From Rothia mucilaginosa (GTDB lineage: Bacteria > Actinomycetota > Actinomycetes > Actinomycetales > Micrococcaceae), in contig NZ_CABFLY010000005.1 in NCBI RefSeq assembly GCF_901875305.1, positions 62,001-126,000 of the forward strand: a DNA stretch of 64,000 bases, read 5' to 3'. Below, one piece after another: positions 1 through 8,613 of this stretch (positions are counted from its first letter, which is position 1; the number at the start of each line of letters is the position of its first letter). Under the pieces are notes generated by a model that was given only the letters and a program-made list of their open reading frames with translations, was not told the DNA's origin and ran no database searches. Both the position numbers and the translations under genes were made by a program.

Positions 1-1871
1 AGACCCTCCCCGGAAAATGCCTTATACGGATCTGGGACGCCCACCAGAAGCACCGGCCCCTCGTAGTGAACGAACGCCAGAACCTCGGGAACGCTCGATA
101 GGGAACGGATGCGCTCGCCAATGGTCGGCAGATCCTCCCCAACCGGGGCGTACTGTTCGCGGCTGAACATCAACGTCTGGATAGGCTGCTCGGCAAGGTC
201 GGGCGAGTCATGAGCAAGCGCCCGCAAATCAGTCACAACCTCCGCCAGAACGCCGTCCTGCTCGACCTGTAGAAGCTCCTGGAGAAGCTCAACGACAGAG
301 CGCGCCTGCAAGCTCAAGACCGCAGCGCAGAACTCCGCATCCTGAAGCTCAAGACGCACCTTCTCCAGGCGCTCTTCCAGCGTGGACTGCACGCCCTTGA
401 GCTCAAACTCGCTCAGCTGCTCCGGGCGGAGCATACGGTGCGTACCATCCTCGCCGGGACGGTAGAAAAGCTCGCTAAACTCCAACGTAGACTGAATGCC
501 CTTCAACGCCTGCTTTCGCAACTCGGGCAGAACGTCAAAGGCAACTTCCATCATCTCATTCCAGACCTTGACCTCATCGAGATTTGAATCCTTACGGACA
601 GTCTTCTTCCAGGTCTCGGCAAGCTGCATAGCGCGGTCAAATTCGCTCAGCTCCACAAAAGCCGCCAGCTTCTGCGCACTCTCACGCAGATAACGCACCG
701 CGTATAGGCGGACATTCAAAGAATCCGGGAGGGTATCCTCCAACAGACGCCGACGGAAGGTACGCTCAAAGCACTCTTCGGTCAGGCTAATGACGGTGGC
801 GCTTAGGGAGAGCGCGTGGTCGCGGGCAAAAGCGAAAGAGCCCGGGGCCTCCGCCAGACGAGGCAGGGACGTATAGAACTCCAACGCCCCGCTCAGCTTC
901 AGCCGAGACTTTCGGATGGTCTCTTCCAGATCTGCGGCAAGCACCGCGCGGTCAGCCTGGGCAGTCTCCTTGAAACTGTGCAACGGAGAAACTTGCGCAC
1001 GCTCGAGCGTCTGCAGGTTCATGACCGCACGCATGAGGTAGTTCTCCAAGATCCTAACCTGCTCCCAGCGCTGACGCTGATTCAGCGGAACATGATTCTC
1101 CTGCGTACCGACCAGCAGATGCTGCGGCACACCGCTAATCGACGGCAGCGCAAAGACTTCATCCTCAGATGTACTGACAGAAAGCACCATGGGGTAGCGG
1201 CTGCGCTGCGCGTTCTCTAGAGGGGGAATGAGCTTGAAGTTGGTGCTCAAAGAGAAAGGGTCGGAAGGCGCAGGCTTGGGCTGGTCGGCCTCGTCCTTCT
1301 GCGTAGTTTCTTCCTGCTGAGGGGGAGTGGTCTCCTGCCGAACGGCGGCCTCCGACCGGGATTCTTCGCGCACGCCGGCGTCTTGAGCGTCCGCGGGGTT
1401 TTCCACCTGAAGGGGAGCGAGCGGGGAGGGCACCGCCTGCTTCGCCGCGGTGCTCTCAACACGGTTCTGCTGTGCATCGTTGGCCGGGGCGGTACCCTGC
1501 GGGGCACCCGAAGGCTGCGGATTCGGCAGGTACTGCTGCGGATAGCTGACGGCACCCCGGACGGGCTGACCCTGCCGATTCTGGGCCTGCGGAGGCTGAA
1601 CATGCGGAGGGTACCCGTGCTGGGGTTGTCCCGGAGCATGGGGAGGTGCCTGCGGTGCGCTCGCCGGGTACGGGCCGTACGGAAGTGGCACCTGCTGGCT
1701 CTGCTGCGCGTCGTTTTTGCCCCGCCGTTTCTGGGCACGGAGGCTAACCAGCAGAACGACAAGGGTGATAGCGAGTACGCCCCCGAGGAGGGTGTACAGG
1801 GGTGCGGGGCCCGCCGCCGATAGCGAAGGTAGCGTGGCGAGAAGAGCGAACGCGGCGCAGGAAGTACTCAT
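1..1871 (-). CDS. Uncharacterised membrane-anchored protein, C-terminal end outside window
   Basis: An open minus-strand frame runs from an ATG at 1871 to base 1 without a stop, so only the first ~623 residues are visible. Residues 1-20 are hydrophobic and followed by a second segment (about 25-45: LYTLLGGVLAITLVVLLVS) ending in a positively charged RAQKRR stop-transfer, so the rest is probably cytoplasmic if residues 1-20 act as a signal or first membrane helix. Then comes a ~120-residue linker rich in Pro, Gln, Gly and Tyr, an acidic Gln/Glu stretch, and from about residue 200 a Leu/Glu/Arg-rich, mostly helical region (ETIRKSRLKLSGALEFY, QSTLEERLEKVRLELQD) with coiled-coil character. I do not recognise the family. 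The frame is certain from length and codon use; the function is unknown. Confidence 0.75.
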   Translation of the reverse strand, partial: MSTSCAAFALLATLPSLSAAGPAPLYTLLGGVLAITLVVLLVSLRAQKRRGKNDAQQSQQVPLPYGPYPASAPQAPPHAPGQPQHGYPPHVQPPQAQNRQGQPVRGAVSYPQQYLPNPQPSGAPQGTAPANDAQQNRVESTAAKQAVPSPLAPLQVENPADAQDAGVREESRSEAAVRQETTPPQQEETTQKDEADQPKPAPSDPFSLSTNFKLIPPLENAQRSRYPMVLSVSTSEDEVFALPSISGVPQHLLVGTQENHVPLNQRQRWEQVRILENYLMRAVMNLQTLERAQVSPLHSFKETAQADRAVLAADLEETIRKSRLKLSGALEFYTSLPRLAEAPGSFAFARDHALSLSATVISLTEECFERTFRRRLLEDTLPDSLNVRLYAVRYLRESAQKLAAFVELSEFDRAMQLAETWKKTVRKDSNLDEVKVWNEMMEVAFDVLPELRKQALKGIQSTLEFSELFYRPGEDGTHRMLRPEQLSEFELKGVQSTLEERLEKVRLELQDAEFCAAVLSLQARSVVELLQELLQVEQDGVLAEVVTDLRALAHDSPDLAEQPIQTLMFSREQYAPVGEDLPTIGERIRSLSSVPEVLAFVHYEGPVLLVGVPDPYKAFSGEG

Positions 1872-2182
1872 GTCATTACGATAGCCCAGCAAGCCGGGCG
1901 GTGTTGGGGCATCGGCCAGATTGCCGCATACTAAGCCTCCGTATTCGGAGCGAGAGGCGTAGGGCAGAGACGCAGAGCGAGACAACAAAAATGCGGTCCC
2001 CACCCGTATTCGGGGTGGGGACCGCATTCTCATCACTCATCACTAAACACATATGCCCCGGCTCGGCCTCACCCGAGCCAAAGGCCACCTCGGGGATACA
2101 CCCCATCCGTTACGGGCCTCTCAACTCCCGTACCGGAAAACTCGTTTGACGGATAGGTTCTCGTCCGTCGTCTTGGCCAAGG
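1872..2182. other. Intergenic region between truncated gene and small membrane protein gene
   Basis: Apart from the terminator at 1990-2027 I see no gene with a convincing ribosome binding site and codon use. The part from 1872 to 1989 should carry the promoter of the minus-strand membrane protein gene; no clear -35/-10 pair stands out. Confidence 0.4.
1990..2027 (-). terminator. Intrinsic terminator of the small gene at 2183-2332
   Basis: A perfect 16-bp stem (1990-2005 with 2012-2027) encloses a 6-nt loop. On the minus strand it is followed by TTTGTTGTC, a T-rich run that is absent on the plus side, so it ends transcription coming from the small minus-strand gene to the right. Confidence 0.75.
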
Positions 2183-2332
2183 TTATCTGGAGATAGCCGT
2201 GCTCTGGTGTAGCTCGTGGAGTCGTTCCTCCCGATGGCGGCGGTACACCATGCCTGAGCAGCAGGCCACTACGCCGACACCGATGCCGATTGAGCCCACT
2301 AAGATGGCGCAAAAGATCATGGTTGCAATCAC
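2183..2332 (-). CDS. Small single-pass membrane protein (49 aa), uncharacterised
   Basis: A GTG at 2332 is preceded on the minus strand by GAAGGAGG at good spacing (7 nt) and opens a 49-residue frame ending in TAA at 2183. Residues 1-30 are a continuous hydrophobic, Gly-rich membrane segment (IFCAILVGSIGIGVGVVA, then CCSG) followed by a basic, charged tail YRRHREERLHELHQ. This is the layout of a one-helix membrane micro-protein with a cytoplasmic C-terminus. The strong Shine-Dalgarno sequence and the terminator downstream (1990-2027) support a real, monocistronic gene. No family recognised. Confidence 0.6.
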   Translation of the reverse strand: MIATMIFCAILVGSIGIGVGVVACCSGMVYRRHREERLHELHQSTAISR

Positions 2333-2615
2333 TGGAGTTCCTCCTTCGTAAGTCATCTGCCCTCCACGCTACGGGCCTTCTCTGTGCCTCAGCTGTGCGT
2401 AGAGGTGAGTGCCGCTGTGTAGATTACGGTTCGTTAGACCTCCTTGTACGGGATCTTCGCATGTGGGGCAGCGAAAAATCGGTACTCAGAAAATTCCCAG
2501 GGAACTCTACGCTGAGTGACAGTGAAAAAACGCTGAGGGGCATGAACAACCCTCTACAGTAGATAGAGACAGTGCGCCCGAACGACGCACGGGTAGACTT
2601 CAAGGAGAACAACCC

Positions 2616-3929
2616 ATGACTCAGAACACCGGATGGTCTCAGGGCGGCAACGACGGCACCTCCGATGCGACACGGCCTCTGCAGAGCGTGAACGGGCGAC
2701 CTATTTACCAAAACTCGGGTTACCAGCAGGCCGGGTATCAGACCACCCAGAACGCTTACTCGCAGGCGTACCCTCAGAACGGCTATGGGTATCACACTAC
2801 TGCCGCGGCTGCTTCTCGCACCCCGGAAAAGAGTAAGCGTTATGGAGGCGGGGTTATTCTCACCGCTGCCGTGCTTGCAGCTCTCGTGGGCGGTGGCGTG
2901 GGCGCCGGTGTTGGCTCCTTCACCGCCTCGGCCGGCTCTTCCTCGTCGAGCTCCTCACGCGGGTCGGTGAGCTCGAATATCAGTAATTCGTCAACTGTCA
3001 CCGGTGTTGCCGAGACCGCGAAGAAGGCTCTTCCCTCAACCGTCAGCATTGTGGCTTCTAACGGGTCGACTGCTGCCGGCGGCGGTAGCGGCGTTGTTCT
3101 GGACAAGGAAGGCCACGTCCTGACGAATAACCACGTGGTGGTTTTCTCAGATAGGGAAGCTTCCGTTGTCGAGGTGCGTCTGAACGACGGTACGGTGCGC
3201 ACCGCTAAGATTGTGGGGCGCGATGAAGCCTCCGACCTGGCTGTCTTGAAGATTGACCCTTCCGGGCTGAACCTGCAGCCCATCACCTGGGGAGATTCTT
3301 CGAAGCTGGTCTCGGGCGAGGTTGTGGTGGCCCTCGGCGCGCCCTATAGCCGGACCGACACGGTTACCTCCGGCGTGGTGTCGAACGCGAACCGCGTGCA
3401 GCCTGCCGATGAGAAGGGCCAGAACTACATCCCCATGGTTCAGACGGATGCCCCCATCAACCACGGTAACTCCGGTGGACCGCTCGTGAACCTCAAGGGA
3501 GAACTGGTCGGTATTAACGCGCAGGGCCAGGCAAGCCAGGACGGCGGTACCGCCGACGGTATGGCCTTCTCGATTACTTCGAACTACGCCAAGCGCATCT
3601 CTTCTGAGATTATCGCCAGTGGCAAGGCCACCCACGGTTACCTGGGCGCAAACGTTAAGAATAGCCCCGCCGACACCGGTAGCGGCTCCTCGAAGCTGAT
3701 TTCCGGCGGCGTGGAGATTAGCTCCGTGACCTCCGGCAGCCCCGCAGCCAAGGCAGACTTGCGTGCCGGCGACATTGTGGTGGAGGCGGACGGACACCCC
3801 ATCACGAAGAGCGACGAGCTCAATGGCACGGTGCGTGCAGCGGCGGCCGGCTCGAACATGACGCTCAAGGTCAAGCGCGGCGGGACGACCAAGGACATCA
3901 CCGTGACCCTGGGTAGCGCCAACTCGTAA
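2616..3929 (+). CDS. htrA: HtrA/DegP-type membrane serine protease with PDZ domain
   Basis: The 437-residue protein has a cytoplasmic N-terminus rich in Gln/Tyr/Gly (1-75), one transmembrane helix (about 77-105), a Ser-rich linker, a trypsin-like protease domain (about 125-330) and a C-terminal PDZ domain (about 340-430). The catalytic triad is visible: His173 in TNNHVV, Asp207 in SDLAVLKI and Ser286 in HGNSGGPL. The active site therefore lies outside the membrane, as in other actinobacterial HtrA proteins that handle misfolded envelope proteins. The ATG at 2616 has an AAGGAG ribosome binding site. It stands alone, followed by a hairpin at 4023-4063. Confidence 0.93.
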   Translation: MTQNTGWSQGGNDGTSDATRPLQSVNGRPIYQNSGYQQAGYQTTQNAYSQAYPQNGYGYHTTAAAASRTPEKSKRYGGGVILTAAVLAALVGGGVGAGVGSFTASAGSSSSSSSRGSVSSNISNSSTVTGVAETAKKALPSTVSIVASNGSTAAGGGSGVVLDKEGHVLTNNHVVVFSDREASVVEVRLNDGTVRTAKIVGRDEASDLAVLKIDPSGLNLQPITWGDSSKLVSGEVVVALGAPYSRTDTVTSGVVSNANRVQPADEKGQNYIPMVQTDAPINHGNSGGPLVNLKGELVGINAQGQASQDGGTADGMAFSITSNYAKRISSEIIASGKATHGYLGANVKNSPADTGSGSSKLISGGVEISSVTSGSPAAKADLRAGDIVVEADGHPITKSDELNGTVRAAAAGSNMTLKVKRGGTTKDITVTLGSANS

Positions 3930-4022
3930 CGCTAACCTGTAAAGCTAACCCGCCTCTTTGGTTCCGCCTCCGAGACGGGGACACGAGCCGATAGATACGG
4001 GCAGGTAGAAGAGCAAACAGAG

Positions 4023-4063
4023 ACGAAGCTCCCGACCCTCGGTGTGAGGGTCGGGAGCTTCGT
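4023..4063. terminator. Hairpin between convergent htrA and UDG-family gene
   Basis: A perfect 18-bp inverted repeat (4023-4040 with 4046-4063, loop GGTGT) lies between the convergent genes. There is little T-run on either side, so it may act as a bidirectional terminator or RNA stabiliser. Confidence 0.6.
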
Positions 4064-4098
4064 CGTACTAGTGCCACGGAAACGGCCTTGCGGGAAGG

Positions 4099-4746
4099 CT
4101 AGGCGTTCTTGAGAATCTCGGCCACGCGCTTCTGCAGAGCCGGGATGACCTCCTGCTCGAACCAGGGGTTCTTCGCCTGCCATCTAAAATTCAGGGGCGA
4201 GGGATGCACGAGCGGCAGGAACTTCGGAAGATAAGACTCCCAGGCGCGCACTGTCTCGGTCAGGTTACGCTCAGCCTTCGGGCCGCGCTTACCGTTCAGG
4301 TAGTACTTCTGGGAGTACGCGCCCACCAGCAGAATCAGCTGAACGTCCGGCATGAGATTCAGCAGCTGCGGATGCCACTTCGGCGCAAAATCCTTGCGCG
4401 GTGGATTATCACCGTGGGCGCCCTTACCGGGGTAGTAGAAATCCATCGGCAGCAGCGAAATCAGCTCGGGGTCGTAGAACTGCTCATCGGTGACACCCAT
4501 CCACTGTCGTAGCTTCTCGCCACTGGGATCATTCCACGGAATACGGCTCTCCTGCGCAGCCCTACCGGGCGCCTGACCAATTACCACGATGCGTGCCTTG
4601 GGCGAGGCCGAATAGACCGGCTCCCAGCCCAGCTCGGTGTACTCTTTATTCTCCGGATCCTGGCGAATCTGCTCGGCCAAGGGAGGAGTAGAACTCAGAA
4701 TCTGCTGAACCATCTGCTCGGACAAATCGTGGTGCGCGGTAGCCAT
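4099..4746 (-). CDS. Uracil-DNA glycosylase family protein
   Basis: A 215-residue protein starting at the ATG at 4746 (an upstream in-frame extension lacks a ribosome binding site; GGAGG sits before this ATG). It shows the two motifs of the UDG superfamily fold: VVIGQAPGR (water-activating loop) and LVHPSPLNFRW (C-terminal loop), with LILLVGAYSQKYYL between. The pattern fits the COG1573-like branch rather than classical Ung, so it probably removes uracil or a related damaged base, but the substrate cannot be told from sequence. It is one base downstream of the tRNA methyltransferase gene and almost certainly cotranscribed with it. Confidence 0.8.
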   Translation of the reverse strand: MATAHHDLSEQMVQQILSSTPPLAEQIRQDPENKEYTELGWEPVYSASPKARIVVIGQAPGRAAQESRIPWNDPSGEKLRQWMGVTDEQFYDPELISLLPMDFYYPGKGAHGDNPPRKDFAPKWHPQLLNLMPDVQLILLVGAYSQKYYLNGKRGPKAERNLTETVRAWESYLPKFLPLVHPSPLNFRWQAKNPWFEQEVIPALQKRVAEILKNA

Positions 4747-4747
4747 G

Positions 4748-5215
4748 CTAGATGGCGCCTCCTTCAAATCCGTTCTGACGCCAGGCCTCAAACACCGCAA
4801 TCGATGCAGAGTTAGCCAAGTTGAGGGAACGGCGGCCAGGCTTCATGGGAATCTTGACCCGTTCGGTAACGTGCTCATCCCGCTGTACCTCGGCGGGCAG
4901 GCCCACCGACTCGGGGCCGAACATGAGGACGTCTCCGGGACGGTACTCGATATCCGCATAGGAGGTCGAGGCCGTGGTCGTGAACGCGAAGACGCGCTCC
5001 GGCTTGAGAGCCTGCCAGGCATCCTCGAGGGTCTTGTGGACGGTCACCACGGCCAGGTCGTGGTAGTCCAGGCCTGCGCGACGCAGGTGAGCGTTATCGA
5101 AGTTGAAGCCCAGCGGCTCTACCAGATGCAATTCGGCACCGGTAATCGCGGCCAGTCGGATGGCGTTACCGGTATTACCCGGAATCTCGGGGGTATAGAA
5201 AAGAATCTTGAACAC
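4748..5215 (-). CDS. trmL: SPOUT tRNA (cytidine/uridine-34 2'-O)-methyltransferase
   Basis: The 155-residue frame matches the usual length of TrmL (about 155). Typical motifs are present: FYTPEIPGNTGNAIRLA near the N-terminus, VLMFGPESVGLP (knot motif 2) and IPMKPGRRSLNLANSASIA (knot motif 3), which bind S-adenosylmethionine. The family methylates the ribose of the tRNA wobble base. The start is taken as the GTG at 5215, because the sequence upstream is not conserved and gives no better site; the ribosome binding site is weak. It is followed after one base by the UDG-family gene. Confidence 0.87.
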   Translation of the reverse strand: MFKILFYTPEIPGNTGNAIRLAAITGAELHLVEPLGFNFDNAHLRRAGLDYHDLAVVTVHKTLEDAWQALKPERVFAFTTTASTSYADIEYRPGDVLMFGPESVGLPAEVQRDEHVTERVKIPMKPGRRSLNLANSASIAVFEAWRQNGFEGGAI

Positions 5216-5425
5216 AATCCCAGTGTACCCCGCGGCCGTGCGGGGCTCGGTGGTCGCCTCCACCGCACGACGCAAGCGAACGGGGAGTGAAGCAGGGAAC
5301 GGACAAAGCCAACGCACATAAGGGGACGCGCTAGAATGGCCAAGTGGGCGTGCACACCCGGCGCGTGCGGTCCCGCACCCCAGCCAATCGTGTCCCGTTG
5401 ATTCGCGAGCAACCAGGAGGAACCC

Positions 5426-6670
5426 ATGAGCACAGCATCCGAGCAGCCGGCCCGCGTCTACCTCGACCACGCCGCAACCACCGACGTGCTTCCCGCCGCC
5501 ATCGATGCGATGGTCGAGCAGATGCGCGCCGGCGGCAACCCCTCCTCCCTGCACGCCCTGGGCCGCGACGCCCGCGCTACCGTCGAGTACGCCCGCGAAC
5601 GCATCGCCCGCGCCATTGGCGCCGACCCCGCCGAGGTTATTTTCACCTCGGGCGGCACCGAGGCGGATAACCTCGCCGTCAAGGGCATTTACTGGAAGCG
5701 CCGCGAGGAAGACCCGCAGCGCACCCGAATTCTTGTCTCCTCCATCGAACATCACGCGGTAGAAGACACCTGCGAGTGGCTTGAAAAGGCCGAAGGCGCA
5801 CACATCGAATGGATTCCCGTGGACGAACGCGGCCGCGTGAACCCGCAGACGGTCCGCGAGCTCATCGAGAAGAACCCCGATGACGTCGCGCTCGTGACCG
5901 TCATGTGGGCCAACAACGAAGTGGGCACCGTGCAGCCCATCCCCGAGATTGCCGCCATTGCTGCCGAGTACGGGATTCCCATGCACTCTGACGCCGTGCA
6001 GGCCTTTGGTGCAGTGCCGATTGACTTCCACGCTAGTGGCACAACCACCCTCGCCATTTCTGGCCATAAGATTGGCGGGCCCATGGGCATCGGCGCGCTG
6101 GTCGCCACCCGCGCCGTGCAGATGACCCCCGTCCTGCACGGAGGCGGCCAGGAACGCTCCGTGCGTTCCGGTACCATCGACGCCCCCGCCATTGCGGGCT
6201 TCGCCGAAGCCGCCGTGCACGTGGTTGAGCACCTGCCTGAGGAATCGGCCCGCATCGCCGCGCTACGCAACGAACTGGTGGCCGCCGTCAGCGCGCTCAT
6301 TCCGCAGGCGCACCTGAGCGGCGAGGACCCGCTCACCGAGGAATACCCCGGCCAGAAGCGACTGCCCGGCAACGCGCACTTCACCTTCGAGAACGCAGAG
6401 GGCGACACCCTGCTCTTCCTGCTGGACATGCAGGGCATCAGCAGCTCCACCGGCTCGGCCTGCAACGCCGGGGTGACCCGCCCCTCCCACGTGCTCATCG
6501 CCATGGGCATGGATGAGGACACTGCCCGCAGCGCCCAGCGCTTCACCCTGGGGCATTCGAGCACCGGTGCGGATATTGCGCGCCTCATCGCGGCCCTGCC
6601 CACCGCCTACACCCAGGCCGCCAAGGCCGGGTTGTCGTCTCAGCTGCCGGACGCATCCCGCTGGCACTGA
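5426..6670 (+). CDS. iscS: Cysteine desulfurase (IscS/NifS class)
   Basis: The 414-residue PLP enzyme takes sulfur from cysteine, forming a persulfide for transfer. Visible hallmarks are VYLDHAATT at the N-terminus, FTSGGTEADNLA, SSIEHHA, the PLP lysine Lys215 in SGHKIGGP, and the catalytic Cys346 in STGSACNAGVTRPSHVL. An AGGAGG site precedes the ATG. The next gene is mnmA, and in Actinobacteria this pair is usual: the desulfurase supplies the sulfur that MnmA puts on wobble uridine. There is no iscU next to it, so its role in Fe-S assembly is not indicated here. Confidence 0.92.
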   Translation: MSTASEQPARVYLDHAATTDVLPAAIDAMVEQMRAGGNPSSLHALGRDARATVEYARERIARAIGADPAEVIFTSGGTEADNLAVKGIYWKRREEDPQRTRILVSSIEHHAVEDTCEWLEKAEGAHIEWIPVDERGRVNPQTVRELIEKNPDDVALVTVMWANNEVGTVQPIPEIAAIAAEYGIPMHSDAVQAFGAVPIDFHASGTTTLAISGHKIGGPMGIGALVATRAVQMTPVLHGGGQERSVRSGTIDAPAIAGFAEAAVHVVEHLPEESARIAALRNELVAAVSALIPQAHLSGEDPLTEEYPGQKRLPGNAHFTFENAEGDTLLFLLDMQGISSSTGSACNAGVTRPSHVLIAMGMDEDTARSAQRFTLGHSSTGADIARLIAALPTAYTQAAKAGLSSQLPDASRWH

Positions 6671-6948
6671 GTATTCTCGCTTAGAACGTCCCAGAACCAT
6701 CCAAAACACCCCGCCGCCCCGGATTCCACCCTTAGACCGGAGGTTCGCTGAGGGTGCACTGCCCGGTACCGGGGCATCGCTCTGCGTACAATAGGTAGCT
6801 ACAGCCCCGGGCCCGTGCTTCTGCGCGCCCGCGCATCCGAGGCAGCCGATAGAGCATCGGCGTGTAGACGACACCAACACATGACAGGCCAAACATCCCT
6901 CCGCGCACCGCGTGGAAAGATACGGCCACGGAAACGAGGAATAGCGTA

Positions 6949-8160
6949 GTGAAGATTCTGGCAGCTATGAGCGGCGGCGTTGACTCCGCCGTGGCCGCGG
7001 CCCGCGCCGTCGATGCGGGTCACGAGGTCGTGGGTGTGCACCTGGCCCTCTCGCGCATGCCCGGAACCCTGCGCACCGGCTCCCGCGGATGTTGCACCCT
7101 CGAAGACTCCATGGATGCACGCCGCGTCTGTTCCCAGCTGGGTATTCCCTTCTTCGTGTGGGACTTCTCGGAACGCTTCAAGGAAGACGTCGTGGACGAC
7201 TTCATCGCCGAATATGAGGCCGGGCGAACCCCCAACCCCTGCATGCGTTGCAACGAAAAGATCAAGTTCGCGGCCCTGCTCGAGCGCGCCGTCGCCCTCG
7301 GCTTCGACGCCGTGGTGACCGGCCACTACGCCCGCGTCATCACGAACGAGGACGGTAACCGCGAACTGCATCGCGCCGCCGACTGGGCCAAGGACCAGTC
7401 CTATGTGCTCGGCGTGCTCACCCACGAGCAGCTCAAGCACGCTTGGTTCCCCCTGGCCGACACACCCTCGAAGGCGCAAGTACGCGCGGAGGCCGCCGAG
7501 CGCGGCTTCTCCGTGGCGAAGAAGCCGGACTCTTACGACATCTGCTTTATTCCCGAGGGCGACACCCGCGCGTGGCTCGGCGAGCACATCCAGATGCGTC
7601 CGGGCCTCATCAAGGACACGAGCGGTCAGGTACTCGGCGAGCACCCCGGCGCCCAGGCCTACACGGTCGGCCAGCGCAAGGGCCTGGCCCTGGGTCGCCC
7701 CGCCCCCGACGGCAAGCCTCGTTTCGTGCTGGAGGTGCGACCCCAGGAGAACGAGGTGATCGTCGGCTCCCGCGAGCTTCTGGCCGTGGACGAGATTCGC
7801 GGCATCCGCGCCACCTGGGCGGGAGTCCCGGTGGATCAGGCAGCCCGCTTCCTGCAGGAACCGGAGCAGCCAGGCGCTCGCAGCGAAGAGTTTGAGGTGA
7901 CCGCGCAGGTGCGTGCACACGCCGACCCGGTGCGCGCCAAGGCGTACCTGACCTGGGCCCCCGACCCCGAATCTGAAGAAGAAGGCGCGCTGCGCCTGGA
8001 AACAGTAGTGCGCCTGCTGGACCCGCTCTCGGGCGTCGCCCCCGGCCAGACCATGGTGCTCTACCAGGGCACCCGTGTGCTGGGACAGTCCACGATTGCC
8101 CGCGCATACTCCCTGAACCGCGAGGATATTCAGGAAGCCCTCAACGCCCAATCCGCGTAA
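6949..8160 (+). CDS. mnmA: tRNA-specific 2-thiouridylase MnmA
   Basis: The 403-residue protein adds sulfur to C2 of U34 in tRNAs for Lys, Glu and Gln using ATP. The PP-loop SGGVDS is at residues 8-13. The two catalytic cysteines are present: Cys98 in TPNPCMRCN and Cys199 in [11 protein letters not shown], with the D-type linker between and a C-terminal beta-barrel domain. The start is a GTG at 6949 with GAGGA upstream. It lies 278 bases after the cysteine desulfurase, with a TACAAT box near 6787-6792 that may be its own promoter. The C-terminal domain has short acidic insertions (ESEEEGA). Confidence 0.95.
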   Translation: MKILAAMSGGVDSAVAAARAVDAGHEVVGVHLALSRMPGTLRTGSRGCCTLEDSMDARRVCSQLGIPFFVWDFSERFKEDVVDDFIAEYEAGRTPNPCMRCNEKIKFAALLERAVALGFDAVVTGHYARVITNEDGNRELHRAADWAKDQSYVLGVLTHEQLKHAWFPLADTPSKAQVRAEAAERGFSVAKKPDSYDICFIPEGDTRAWLGEHIQMRPGLIKDTSGQVLGEHPGAQAYTVGQRKGLALGRPAPDGKPRFVLEVRPQENEVIVGSRELLAVDEIRGIRATWAGVPVDQAARFLQEPEQPGARSEEFEVTAQVRAHADPVRAKAYLTWAPDPESEEEGALRLETVVRLLDPLSGVAPGQTMVLYQGTRVLGQSTIARAYSLNREDIQEALNAQSA

Positions 8161-8199
8161 TACTTCATCAGCACCGATAACCTACCCGAGGAGATCCTC

Positions 8200-8613
8200 A
8201 TGACCGAACCCACCCCCGAGCAGAGCCAACCCGTCCCGTTTGACCCTTATGCCACCTCCATGGGTGATGAGGTTGCGCCCGAGGTCTACGAGGAGCTCTT
8301 CGCGATGCGCCGCTCCATCGACAATTTCGATGCGGCCCTCGTGCATATTCTGGCGGAGCGCTTTCAGGCCACGAAGCGTGTGGGCCTGCTCAAGGCTAAG
8401 CACAATCTGCCGGCGGGCGACCCCGGCCGTGAGGAAGCTCAAATTGCTCGTCTGCGCGCCATGGCGAAGGAGTCCAGCCTGGACCCTGAGTTTGCTGAGA
8501 AGTTCCTGAACTTCATTATTTCTGAGGTGATTCGTCACCACATGCGTATCGCAGCTGAGCAGCAGGATGACGAGCAGGGCGAGAACCCTATCTCGGCTGA
8601 TCATGCCGACTAA
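8200..8613 (+). CDS. Chorismate mutase, AroQ type
   Basis: The 137-residue protein has an AroQ helical domain from about residue 30: LRR-like helix MRRSIDNFDAALVHILAERF, the conserved ATKRVGLLKAKHNLPAGDPGRE segment, and FLNFIISEVIRHH at the C-terminus. The family converts chorismate to prephenate for Phe and Tyr synthesis. The N-terminal 25 residues are extra. A GAGGAG site precedes the ATG at 8200, 40 bases after mnmA, and its end overlaps the start of the next gene, so all are probably one transcript. Confidence 0.88.
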   Translation: MTEPTPEQSQPVPFDPYATSMGDEVAPEVYEELFAMRRSIDNFDAALVHILAERFQATKRVGLLKAKHNLPAGDPGREEAQIARLRAMAKESSLDPEFAEKFLNFIISEVIRHHMRIAAEQQDDEQGENPISADHAD

